From Liriodendron chinense (taxonomy: Eukaryota; Streptophyta; Magnoliopsida; Magnoliales; Magnoliaceae), in contig ML058343.1 in NCBI GenBank assembly GCA_003013855.2, positions 930,001 to 994,000 on the forward strand: 64,000 bases of DNA, written 5' to 3'. The notes under the pieces are model-generated. The model searched no databases. It saw only the letters and a list, made by a program, of their open reading frames with translations, and had not been told where the DNA came from. Of the stretch, positions 1 through 10,029 are shown in pieces (position 1 is the first letter of the stretch; each line of letters starts with the position of its first letter). The position numbers and the translations under genes are program-made.

Positions 1-755
1 TTTCTTAGCAATTTGTTTTGCATTTCTATATTATTCAAGATTTTCATTGTTTCAAGTCCCTTGCCAGACTTTGAAACATCAACGTTTCAACATTTTCTAC
101 ATTGTCATTCTTCTACCAAGTTTCCTTCCATGATTCGTTTTTCCCTTTAGATACTCCTAAAACAACTTTTGCTACTTGCTTAATGCTCTCAACCATCTCA
201 TTCCACGTAACATTTATTTCTTCCTCAACATTCCACTTTCTTTCTTCCATTGATTTGTTATTTTTCTCTCCTTTTAATTCCACCACCTAGTTTTGGACAT
301 CCATTACTTTCACACCCTGTCTTACATCTCCTAATGTAAAAATCCATAACCATTGACCATGCTGTGTAGTCAAGCTATCTCTAGGTATCACCTATGTTTT
401 GATCATTTTGTCTTCCTAAGTAGAAAGAAATCCATTTGGCTTACATATGATACACTTTTGAAAGTTTTTAAATGTTCATCTCTCTTTTTAAAGTCTGCGA
501 TTGTTAAAACTAGATTGTACGCCATAGTGAAATCAAGGCCAGCTTCCCACTTCTCATTTCTTCTCTCAATACTATATCATTCATGTACCCTCTCATATCC
601 TCTACTTTCTTTTCCTACATGACCATTTAAGTCACCTCCTACAAACTCTCTGTTCGGATTCCTTGCATTAGTCCATCCATATCCTCCTAGATTGTCTCTT
701 GATTCTATCCTTTAACCTGCTGCTCATACGCACTAATAACATTAATTATCCTCTC
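1..755 (-). pseudogene. RTE-type LINE fragment: decayed endonuclease domain
   Basis: Read on the minus strand from about 750 downwards, the frames give NVISAYEQQ, then DLNGHVGKESRGYERVH, then LDFTMAYNLV and KKRDEHLKTFKS, followed by QMDFFLLRK. These are the consecutive blocks of the plant RTE apurinic endonuclease. Several stops and frame changes show it is dead. Downstream (positions 300-1) it continues into the linker before the reverse transcriptase and runs off the window. Confidence 0.8.
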
Positions 756-760
756 CTAAC

Positions 761-930
761 CAGTGTTTTGAATAGCATTTGTATGGTAGCGGTAGCGTAA
801 GCTATGTAGCATATGCAAATAGCATAAATCCCCTACAGTATACGCTACAGGGGTCTTAACATGCTACAGCTATGTACAATGTAACATATGTAGGATATGC
901 TACAGTGTACTTTTTTTTTCAAGTTTTCTT
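761..930. mobile_element. Repeat-word fragment starting CAGTGTT
   Basis: It begins abruptly with CAGTGTTTTGAATAGC next to the RTE relic. It consists of permutations of GTAGC, GCTAC, GCATATGC and TAGCGTA. The same CAGTGTT terminus bounds the hAT-like elements at 2360 and 14620, so this may be one end of a related copy. I could not find the opposite end. Confidence 0.35.
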
Positions 931-1084
931 TAAACTGTAAGTTTACTTTCAAATAAAATGGTAGTGACCCATTGTTATTAAATTGTGTGGAACTCACACT
1001 TTAAATAAGAAACAATGCTAAAGTTAGTCATGCAATGCACCCACCCTATTAGTTGGGCAACGCACCCACTTGGTTAGTCACACG

Positions 1085-1195
1085 ATGCACCCACCCACCA
1101 GTGGGGTTAGTGTGTCTCCTTAGCACTCGAACTTGAGACCTGCTATTGAAATGCCTAGGCGTCTTCTATCTGGGCTAGCAGGGGAGACACAACTT
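1085..1195 (-). repeat. Possible tRNA-derived (SINE-like) fragment
   Basis: On the minus strand a TAGCCCAGATAG block near 1178 resembles an RNA polymerase III box A. AAGTTCGAGTGC near 1125 resembles box B with one mismatch, about 45 bp downstream. No intact cloverleaf was found. Confidence 0.3.
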
Positions 1196-1255
1196 AGGTT
1201 TTGGTTGATTTAAAAAAAAAAAAAAAAAAAGCTTGCTTTTAAACTGTTTCTGCCT
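1193..1255. repeat. Left arm of a distant inverted repeat (partner 5832-5902)
   Basis: CTTAGGTTTTGGTTGA, an A-run, then GCTTGCTTTTAAACTG recurs in reverse complement at 5832-5902. The two arms bracket about 4.6 kb packed with foldback MITEs and a hAT-like element. Confidence 0.6.
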
Positions 1256-1369
1256 AAGGTTTTAAAATTCGATCAAAAAGTCACTCATTTTGACTTTGAC
1301 TAACAACTCCCTCTTATACCTTTTGTTCCTTGCAAGGCTCGGTATCCATTTCTACAGTGGACTACGTCA

Positions 1370-1804
1370 TGGGCCCCACGATGATGCGTTTATTTGATCT
1401 GCACCATCCATCCTTCATTTATCATGATTTCAGGTCATGAGCCCAAAAATGAAAAAGATCCAAATCTCATGTGGACCCACACCACAAGAGTTGACAGTGG
1501 CAATTAAATCCAACCATTAAAAAATGCTAGGGCCCACTGTAATTCTTTTTTTTTTTTTTTGACATCCAACCTGTTGATTAGGTATCGTGGACATAAATTA
1601 AGGGCCCATTATAATTCTTTTTTTCCATCCTAATATGTTTGGCCCTCCAACAAGTTATTAAGGGCAGGTTTTTAATCCTTTATGTTTACTACGATGTGGT
1701 CCACTTGAGATTTGGACATGCCTCATATTTGGGCCCATGCCCTAAAATGAACTTGCAAAATGGATAGATGGTGTGGATGTGCCATATACATCATGATGGG
1801 GCCC
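1370..1804. mobile_element. Foldback MITE copy 1 (GGGCCCAC family)
   Basis: It is bounded by GGGCCCCACGATGATG on the left and CATCATGATGGGGCCC on the right. The TIR continues inward as CACCATCCATCC and GGATAGATGGTGTGG. The interior arms are also complementary (AAGTGGACC-type and GGTCCACTTG-type blocks). Old and diverged copy. Confidence 0.65.
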
Positions 1805-1934
1805 AAGACTTTTGAAAGTCCAATAGGAAAGGTGGTGCTGGAGGAGCGTCACTTGGCTGCGACTCTGGAACAATGGACACGGATTTCCTATGAAAGGCTT
1901 TTGGAGGAAGTTCCTATGCAGGGAATTTAGGCGA

Positions 1935-2355
1935 GGCCCACTATGATGTTTGTGAGAAATCCACCCCAGTTCATTCCTTTTTAGTTCATTTTAGAATATG
2001 CAACAAAAAATTAGCCGAATCCGAGACTGAAGTGGGCCACATGAGAGGAAACATTGGGGATTGAATGGCCACCATTGAAATATTTGTATGGTCACAAAAG
2101 TTTTGTATCGAGATAAGTTTTTTATGTTTTCAATTCATCTCAGTGGGAATGACCTTATAAATTGTTTGGATGGCATGTAAACATCAAGGTGTAGCCCAGG
2201 AAGTTTTCAACAATAGGCATTTCATTTCCCAATTTTCTCTCTCGTGCGGCCCACTTGAGTCTTGGATCTAGCTCATTTTTTGTCGCGTCCTAAAATGAGC
2301 TCGCAAAACGGATGGACGGGGTGGATTACTCAAAGACGTCACAATGGGCCCCACC
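1935..2355. mobile_element. Foldback MITE copy 2 (diverged)
   Basis: Left GGCCCACTATGATGTTTG, right GACGTCACAATGGGCCCC, with GGATGGACGGGGTGGAT inside the right arm. Strongly diverged. It abuts the target duplication of the hAT-like element that starts at 2360. Confidence 0.5.
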
Positions 2356-2920
2356 TAGTCAGTGTTCAAGTTGTCGGTATCACTGCAAGTTTCGTTGGCC
2401 GAAGATAAAGATATAATATCGTTATCGCCAATAACTGGAAATGCGGGCAAAAAGGAGGAAACACGAGGAAAACGATGGAATTTTTCAGTGAAACTTTAGG
2501 AAATGCCTAAATACACATATTTGCATATTCGGGAATAAAAAAAATTGCAAAAAGAATGCATTAAATAATAAGTTTTCATTTAATGGGGTCCAAAAAGAAT
2601 ATGTTGCCGTAAGAAATCACTCCAATAGTAACCAAAATGAGTTTATATGATACAAATGCAGCCACCATACAACAATTAAGATTTTAATACAAATGCAGCC
2701 GCAAGTAAGTTTTTAATGGTCAATTACAATTGTTTCCTAATCCTAGGCTATGGTCCATCTGAGATTTGGATCTACTTCATTTTTTGCATCATGCCTTAAA
2801 ATGAGTTTTCAATACAGATGGACGGCATGGATGTAGTCACATACATCAAGCTAGGCCCCACAATCAAGGTCCCATGCACCTCAGTGGATTAAGTCGCACA
2901 CCGCGTCCTGTGTTGGACAT

Positions 2921-3424
2921 GCTTCAGTAGCCATCGCAGTGACATCACCAAGTTCTGTGGGCCCCACCATGAAGTATGTGTGGTATCCACGCCATCCATT
3001 CATTTGGAGAGATCATTTTACGGTAGGACCCAAAGAATGAGGCAGATACAAAGCTCAAGTGGACCCCATAATAGAAAACAATGGTGACAATGATGGCCAC
3101 CGTTGAAACCTTCCTAAGGTCCACCGTGATGTTTATTTGAGATCCAACCCGTTCATAAGTAAGCATAGACATGGACGAATGGAAAACACAAATATTAGCT
3201 CGATCAAAAACTTATGTGGCCCCCAAGGAGTTTTTAATGGCAGGTGTTCAATCTCCACTGTTTTCTTTGGGGGTTCACTTGAGCTTTGGATATGCCTCAT
3301 TCTGTGGATCATGCCCTAATATGATCCTTCCAAATGAATGGATGATGTGGATACAACACATACATCATGGTGAGGCCCACAAAACCTGGTGACATCACTT
3401 CAGTAGTGAGATAGCTACTGAAGC
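2921..3424. mobile_element. Foldback MITE copy 3, nested in the hAT-like element
   Basis: The TIR is long: GCTTCAGTAG...GTGACATCACCAAG...TGGGCCCCACCATG on the left mirrors CATGGTGAGGCCCAC...GGTGACATCAC...CTACTGAAGC on the right. The arms stay complementary almost to the centre, near 3170. Confidence 0.75.
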
Positions 3425-3479
3425 CCTTGTAGCTAATCTGCGTCTAGGGTTACCCTTATCGTGGGAATCCACCTAAGCC

Positions 3480-3775
3480 GCGGAGAACTTCCTAGGACCC
3501 ACCGTAATGTTTATTTGTCATCCAAGCTATTAATAAGGTCAATCAGACCTGTATGGAGAGAAAATACAAAGACCGGCTTGATGTAAGAATTTCGTGGCCC
3601 ACAAAATGTTTTTAATGGTTATTCACCATTGTTGCCAATGGTGTGGTCCACATTCGCCTGAGACTTGGATTTGATTAACACTTGGTATAGCATTGTAAAA
3701 TGAGCTTTGAAAACGGATGGACGGTGTGGATATGCAAAAAATTCATTAATCTGGACCCCACATTGTAAGGCTAAT
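3480..3775. mobile_element. Partial foldback MITE (right half only)
   Basis: It starts mid-element with CCTAGGACCCACCGTAATG and runs to GGATGGACGGTGTGG at 3715-3729. The left arm is missing. Confidence 0.5.
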
Positions 3776-3864
3776 GCCCACTAAGGTGTTAGCCAAGTAA
3801 CACCTAATCCACTTAGAACAGATTGCAAACTGTGTAACACCGGTTTTTTTTTTTTTTTCCATAA

Positions 3865-4320
3865 TGAGTAAACTATTTTGGGCCCACGTTATATGTATGT
3901 GGATTATCCACACCGTCCATCCATTTTTTCCATTCATTTTAGGGGTTTGAACCAAAATCGAATCATAAAAAAACCTTAAGTGGACCACACCACAGGAAAC
4001 AGTGGGGTAAATGATGTACACCATTGAAATGTTCCTATGGCCAACAGTGATGTTTATTTGTCATCCAACTCGTTCATAAGGTTACAAAGATATGGATGAA
4101 GGGAAAACATAAATATCAACTTCATCCAAACTTCTGTGGATGCCAAGAAGTTTTCAACAGTATACGTTCAATTCACACTGTTTCCTATAGTGTAGTCCAC
4201 ATGAGCTTTGGATATTCTTGAATTTTGGGACCATGCCTAAAATATGATATGGAAAAACGGATGGATGGCGTGGATATGACACAAACACCATGATGGGCCC
4301 CACATATTTTAGTCAGGATG
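3865..4320. mobile_element. Foldback MITE copy 4, nested in the hAT-like element
   Basis: GGGCCCACGTTATATG...CACACCGTCCATCC on the left mirrors GGATGGATGGCGTGG...CATGATGGGCCCCAC on the right. Complementary arms continue inward with AGTGGACCACACCACAGG against the GTAGTCCACATGAG block. Confidence 0.7.
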
Positions 4321-4989
4321 CTAAGGATACTGCGCTCGCCATACGTAAGCGGATTACAAAACGAAAGGGGAAACCTATTTCCCCCTCTTATCTCTCTGCA
4401 ACCCGAAAATCTCTCCCCTGATAACACTAAAATTCAAAATTTAAGAAAACATCCCTGGATTTTTGTAGTCGGTAGCCCCAACAGCACGTTCCAAGGTTGG
4501 TAATGCTGGAGAAGTTGCCATTGGAGGATTTTTCGACAGAAAGTCCGAACTTTTTACAGTTTGATTCGTACCTTTTGAAGAACGGTTGCCGATCTGCAAT
4601 CCAACGACTATCAGACGCTGAAATCTTCGTTCTCAATCAGATGAGAGAGAGAAAAAAAATAGGTAATTTTTTTCTTTTAGATTTTTCTATATTTGATGTT
4701 GGATTTCACCGATTTTATCGCTGAAAATGTCACCTTTTATCGGAAAATAGGGAATTATTGGCGATTTTTTAAGAAATATCGAAAAAACGAAAATATCGGC
4801 GAGAAATCGGCGATATCAGGAAGAGACAAAAAAAGGGGTTATAGTTTTCGATGAGCCAGCGATACCGATATTATTGACGATATTTCGATGATAATTTAAA
4901 CACTGCACCTAGCTTCTCAGCACAGTAACTTACTGTGAAAGGCTTTTGAAGGAAACCCATCTCCGGAATGGAAGCGGATTGCATGGTGT

Positions 4990-5500
4990 GCCACACACCA
5001 CCAACCTTCGTGATGTGTTGACATCACAAGTCTTGTGGGCCCCACCATGATGTATGTGTTATATCCACGCCGTTCATCCATTTGGCAAGACCATTTCAGG
5101 TCATGAGCCTAAAAATGAGGCATCCAAATCTCAAGTGGACCACACCACAGAAAGCAGTGGGGACAATGATTCCTACCATTGAAACCTTCCTAGGGCCCAC
5201 CATGATGTTTATTTGTCATCCAACTTGTTCATGATGTCGCACAAACTTGGATGAAGGGAAAAAAACAAATATCAGATTGGTCCAAAACTTTTTTGGCGCC
5301 CAAGAAGTTTTCAATGGCAGACGTTCAATCCCCATTGCCTTCTGTGGTATGGTCCACTTGAGCTTCAAATCTGCCTCATTTTTTGGGCCATGCCCTAAAA
5401 TGCTCTCGTAAAATGGATGGACAGTGTGGATATAAAAAATACATCATGGTGGGGCGCACAGATTCTTGGTGCCATCAACACACCACGGAGGTCGGGGGTG
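4990..5500. mobile_element. Foldback MITE copy 5, well preserved
   Basis: It has a TIR core GTGGGCCCCACCATGATG against CATCATGGTGGGGCGCAC. The left half carries AGTGGACCACACCACAG and CAGTGGGGACAATG; the right half carries their reverse complements (CTGTGGTATGGTCCACTT and CAATCCCCATTG). The whole unit is therefore a long imperfect palindrome with about 200-bp arms. Confidence 0.8.
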
Positions 5501-5527
5501 TGTCACACCAAAATCTATTTCCATCCG

Positions 5528-5687
5528 AAACCAGCAATGTGGGTGGAACCTGACCATTGGCCCACCTTGATATATGCATTGTATATCCACGTTGTGGGGG
5601 TGGCCCTAGGAAGGTTTCAACAGTGGGTGGTGGTGTGGCCCTAGGAAAGTTTCGACGGTGGGTGGTGGAGAGAGTGGTTTTTTTTTT

Positions 5688-5718
<31 letters not shown>

Positions 5719-5727
5719 GTGGGGGGA
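5528..5727. repeat. Truncated foldback MITE, short duplications and T20-G22 tract
   Basis: The sequence CCAGCAATGTGGGTGGA starts a MITE of the subtype seen at 59824. It is followed by two near-identical copies of a 35-bp unit (GGTGTGGCCCTAGGAAAG...). Then come about 20 T (5678-5697) and 22 G (5698-5719), a T, and 6 more G. Confidence 0.6.
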
Positions 5728-5831
5728 GTATTTTGTTTAGAGGATTTGCTGAAGGTTAGAAATTTCATTTCAAAAATACAAGATGGAATACATAACTGTA
5801 TAAGACGATGTGCTTTTTTTGGCTAACTGTA

Positions 5832-5902
5832 GAAACCATAGACAGGTTTTAGGAAACAGTTTAAAAGCAAGCTTTTTTTTAATTCAACCAAAACCTAAGC
5901 GT
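5832..5902. repeat. Right arm of a distant inverted repeat (partner 1193-1255)
   Basis: AAACAGTTTAAAAGCAAGC, a T-run, then TCAACCAAAACCTAAG is the reverse complement of the 1193-1255 segment. Homology stops on both sides, so the real element ends are unclear. Confidence 0.6.
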
Positions 5903-7290
5903 TTGTACGACAGTCTCTTTAAATAAACTTAAAATGTTAAGTTAAAAACAAAATCTTTTGAAGGAGGGTTTTCAAAAATCCCTCTTTCAAAAAAGTCACG
6001 ACACAAGCCCCCCTCCATCCCAAATCCCTCTTCGATTCTCTCAATCTACAAAGCCATTCAAGGAGCGATTTTGGGAAATGAATCAACCTTGAAAAAAGGT
6101 CCATTTGCTGCATTTTCAAGATCATTGGAGCTCAAACGAAGGAGAAAATCAAATTTTCTCCCTTTTCACATCCATGTGGCTACGGAGCACAAAAATCCTG
6201 CCCTTTTGTTGATTGAATCTCTTCTCAAGCTTGATAGAGGTATATTTTTTCCCCTTAATATTTGTTAATGAGTTCTTTTTCATTTTGAATGAAGATTTTT
6301 TTTTTTTTTTGGGGGGGTGTGCTTGTTGTGTTTTATGCATGGCACGTTACTATGCAATGTTACAATATAGGGGTTGCTATGCAAATTTTTTTCACTGTTT
6401 CTTTTTTTTAGTTGGCCTCCTATGGTGTGTTGCATGCATGCAACCCATGCTTCTTCGGAGGTGTTTGGGTGGCTATGCATTGTTTTATATGGTGTGGCCC
6501 ACGTGATGCCCATTGTGGTGTGTGTGTGGTATGGATTTAACATATCTAGTCAATGGGCCACCAGTCTACAATGGTGGTTTTTTAGTGCTGCCCTATGATG
6601 TAGTGTCCACGTGGTGTAGCCCATCATGTCCCTTTGTTAGTGTTTTATATTGCCCTTTCTTTGTGACAGTAATAACTAGGGTTTTTCCACCTAAACGCTT
6701 CCATTCTTACTGTTAAGGCTTGGGTTAGGCTTTGAGTTTTTTAAAATCACAATGTGGGCAATTCGCAAAATTGCTCATCCTCTTAGCTTAGCCTAAGAGT
6801 AGAGTTTGAGACGAGGACATGACTAGGGTTCGAAATGAGGAGATGAGTAGGGTTTGAGACAAGTGTCGAGGGCTTCAAGGCGAGCATTGAGACAAGTGTC
6901 ACAATGGCCGAGAAGAATGCAAATGTCGAGATGAGAGCCGCGACGATCGAAACACCTAGAACAAGTGAGAGTAAGAAGGAAAATGGGAAGAATGGATAGC
7001 TGCAGGAATGGGGTTGTTGATAGAGGGCCTCAAGGTGGGGATGTTGACCAACGACAACGAGGCAATGATGATGGCCGAGGGAAGGGAAGATGGAAGCTTG
7101 AGGGGTAGGGCAACATCAGAAGATGGGGATGGGGGATGGGATTTAGGGAGTGGAGCCTGGGTGGGGGGGGGCATGACATCTAGTACCGGAGAAGATTGGG
7201 CGAGGATGACAAAACGGGGAATAAATGGGTGAAGGTGGAGAACAGGGGGTTGTAGGTTCAAGCCGAAAAGTAATGGAGGTGGTGATTTCA
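5903..7290. other. Intergenic/repeat sequence, no gene recognised
   Basis: A+T-rich with short T/G homopolymers (6300-6317) and GTGGTGTGGCCCACGT-like MITE debris around 6490-6630. From about 6780 to 7290 it becomes G+A-rich with repeated GAGACGAGGACATGAC-like words. Short open frames on both strands show no family motif. Confidence 0.5.
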
Positions 7291-8590
7291 CGCTTTTGGG
7301 GCTTGACATGTCTTCGTGGGTTTGTATTTGTTAGGATGAAAATGGAGGAGTTGAAGATGGCAGTGGAGTTGCTGAATGGAGAGAGATTTGCAGGGAAGGA
7401 ACTGCTAGTCCAGAAGGCTAGACTCAGATCAAATGTCATTAATAGGGAGGAATGGTCAAAGGGTAATGACGGCCTAAAATTGATTGGTTAAAGCTTGCCT
7501 TACCTTTGGTTCCTGAGAGAGGACGGGGTCTGGTGGTTTGCTATAGAAATCTTTCAAGGAAGCTGTTACAAGGAGTGTGCTAGAGAAAAGGGGTACAGAG
7601 GGAAGTAGTGAAACTCAGAAAGATAAGGGAAGCCTCAAGGAAAGGAAATGAGTATGGCTAGGCTCTACTGAAGTATAGAGCGACTTTGAGGTTCCCTATG
7701 AAATGAGGCATGGAACGGAGCCACTACGAAGAAGTTCTGGGAGTAACGAAGGAAGCTTCGGGCTCATATTGGTCATGGGTTGAGAACGGGAGTTGAACCC
7801 TATGAGATCTAATCTCCCATTGTTCCTCAGCAGCTCAGTGGTTGAGTTGGACCAGAGGTCTGTGTTGACTCGACGGTCGTCGACTATGCTTAGTCGTCGC
7901 TGCAGTGGTCGATGGTCACGGAGATGAAGGAAGACACTCGAACCTCTTAGATCAATAACTAGTTGACTGCTTATTACAAGTTGGAAGCGAACGACTTCAA
8001 AATCAAACCCTTCAAAGTTAACTAGGTGTGGATTTCTATCAAACTAGGGATGAACCTTGATCAAATCATGACGACAAGGATTCTCTTCAATGATGGCCTA
8101 GTTAAATCCATTACGAAGTGGGAAAATGGTTCATACTTTTGGGATAGAGGATGCTCAGTTCTTGTTTTGGGACACCCCCCTCAAGCTGTGGAACTAGGAT
8201 ATTTCCATGGCTTTGGGAGAGTGCATAATAGAGGTTCTCAGCATCAATGAGGACAAAGAGAGAGGGAATGACTTTAGTGTTGCAATGATTTGTATCCTCG
8301 GGAAATGAGCAAGGCCAACTCCTGAATCGGTGTTGTTAAAGGTTGGAGAAGTGTGCCTCCACTTGCAGATTGAGAAGGAAAGGGCATGGTGCATCCCAAG
8401 CAAATGGGGGAAGAAGTGGAAGGGGAGGGAAGGCAGAGCTCTGATGGTAATGGCTTTAGGAGGGTTAAGATAAGGTAAACCACTTTAGCAGTCTGATGGT
8501 GTGCAGGAAGATGCAGAGGTTGCACGGCCAAATCTCAGCAGGCGGCAGGGGGTTGGTGGGAATGTGGTAGCCTCAGATCATTCTAGGGGG
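7291..8590 (+). pseudogene. L1-type LINE ORF1 relic with an RRM-like block
   Basis: The plus frame gives RGFVFVRMKMEELKMAVELL followed by NGERFAGKELLVQKAR, matching the RNA-recognition motif of plant L1 ORF1 proteins. Later blocks (around 8100-8430) give a WDTPLKLWNLGYF-like and a LLKVGEVCLHLQIEKERAW-like stretch typical of the same ORF1. Stops and shifts are frequent. It is probably the 5' part of the LINE whose endonuclease lies at 10.7-11.85 kb, separated by later insertions. Confidence 0.6.
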
Positions 8591-8823
8591 CTTCAATGCT
8601 CCTCATATGCACAAGCCACCACTTCCTTCCTCCTCTTGGAGGTCATGAGGTGTCTCCTGCAGGCACATGCGAGGCAATGAAGAAGACATGTGTCATAGAT
8701 ATTCCTAACCTCAATTAGAATGCCAAGGCTTAGAGAGTCAGGGAGTTTTACTCGAATACACGTGGATGGGCAACCATCGGCGCATGCGGTTTGGGATCCG
8801 AATCGAAGCCTCGGATGTATGAG

Positions 8824-9690
8824 TGATGCAGGGGCATGCGATGACCTAACCCTAGATGCATGATATTCAGTTGGAAGATATTCACATAATAAAATTACGA
8901 AACTAACTACTTTCAATCAGAGGAAACTAACAAATCTCAACACAAAGATGAGATCCGTCCGTCCGGATCATGCCCCTTCGCATAAAACCATGTAAAATCA
9001 TAAAACAGGGAAGATCTAGGGATATGAGGATATCCCAGATCTAGCATAGACCAGTCCACAGTCAAGTTTGGATCCGGTTCTCATGGCTAGGCATCCCTCT
9101 TTTTTATCGTACCAAAAGGGGGGGGGTTTCAGAAAAGGACGAGGGATGTCGAAAAGCAATAGGTTCTCATGAAGTACGAATTAGGAATCAAAAGAAGCTT
9201 ACCTTTCCTCGCACCTTGAAGAAATAGAGAAGAGAAAACGAAAACTCCGGGGTGGAATCCTCAACACCCAAGGGCCAATCCTGAAACCCTAATCTCTCAA
9301 ACAAAGAGGAAAAAAACTCACGAATTTTCTATTCATTCAATAATTTCAAAATAGGGTTTCTCACAGTATATACAAGCTACGAAAAAAAAAAGTGCACTAA
9401 AGTGCCTGAAAACCAAAGAAATAACATAAAAACGCCTAAAGTAAACAACGACACTAAAGCGCCTAAAAATAAGGAAATAAACGAAAAAGCGCCTAAACGC
9501 AAATCTGCTCCATGGTCCAGCGGTCATGATGCTCCTGCGCGATCCTGCATTTCGCGTACTCGTAACGCGTCAGAAAATGGGCCCAATGAGCCCGGCGTCC
9601 ATCCACATCAACTCGTCTGCTCCAACACTCGATCTGCGACGTCGCCTCCTCTGGTACACTCTAAAGGGTGCACCACTGATGTCCGCATCA
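8824..9690 (-). mobile_element. Solo LTR, 867 bp
   Basis: The termini TGATGCAGGG...CCGCATCA begin TGATG and end CATCA. A perfect 5-bp duplication ATGAG flanks it (8819-8823 and 9691-9695). A TATATACTGTGAG promoter-like string on the minus strand near 9370 suggests minus orientation. No internal domain remains, so it is a solo LTR. Confidence 0.75.
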
Positions 9691-9815
9691 ATGAGTCGGG
9701 CTTGTCTTATGAGAAGGAGCTCATATTGCTCTCGAGACGCACGGGGAAAATTCTATGGCAGAGATATTAACTCATGGAAGCATCGAGCCCCACCCCAGTC
9801 CTACTAACCTCGTGC

Positions 9816-9817
<2 letters not shown>

Positions 9818-9863
<46 letters not shown>
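9818..9863. repeat. (GA)n microsatellite
   Basis: About 22 uninterrupted GA units. Confidence 0.95.
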
Positions 9864-9864
<1 letters not shown>

Positions 9865-10029
9865 CCTTTACCTCGTCAAGGCAATTGAGACTCATGGATG
9901 AATGACCCTCTTCAGCTGCTCGTGTTAAGCACTACACATGCAAGCAACCTGACTTCGAGTTTTTATATCCCTCCCTGTGTCTAAAGCTATTATTCCTTAA
10001 TCTAGAGGCAAAACGAAATTGACTCTCTT

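Larger units (their letters stand above)
2360..4905. mobile_element. hAT-like element with CAGTGTT termini, carrying nested MITEs
   Basis: It begins CAGTGTT and ends AACACTG. Flanks are CACCTAGT (2352-2359) and CACCTAGC (4906-4913), an 8-bp target duplication with one mismatch, typical of hAT transposons. The first 250 bp and the last 80 bp match the element at 14620-15589 (shared AATTTTTCAGTGAAACTT-like and GATACCGATA blocks). About 1.5 kb of the interior is younger foldback MITEs. The 4497-4660 stretch is a G+C-richer non-repeat piece with an open plus frame that I cannot name. No transposase is visible, so it is non-autonomous. Confidence 0.75.

Noticed and set aside
5475..5826. Frames with poly-Pro/poly-Lys or poly-Gly/poly-Phe
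   Set aside because: Translations of the T20-G22 homopolymer tract.
6213..6598. Overlapping Phe/Cys-rich frames
   Set aside because: Low complexity from T-runs and TGTG words; no family similarity.
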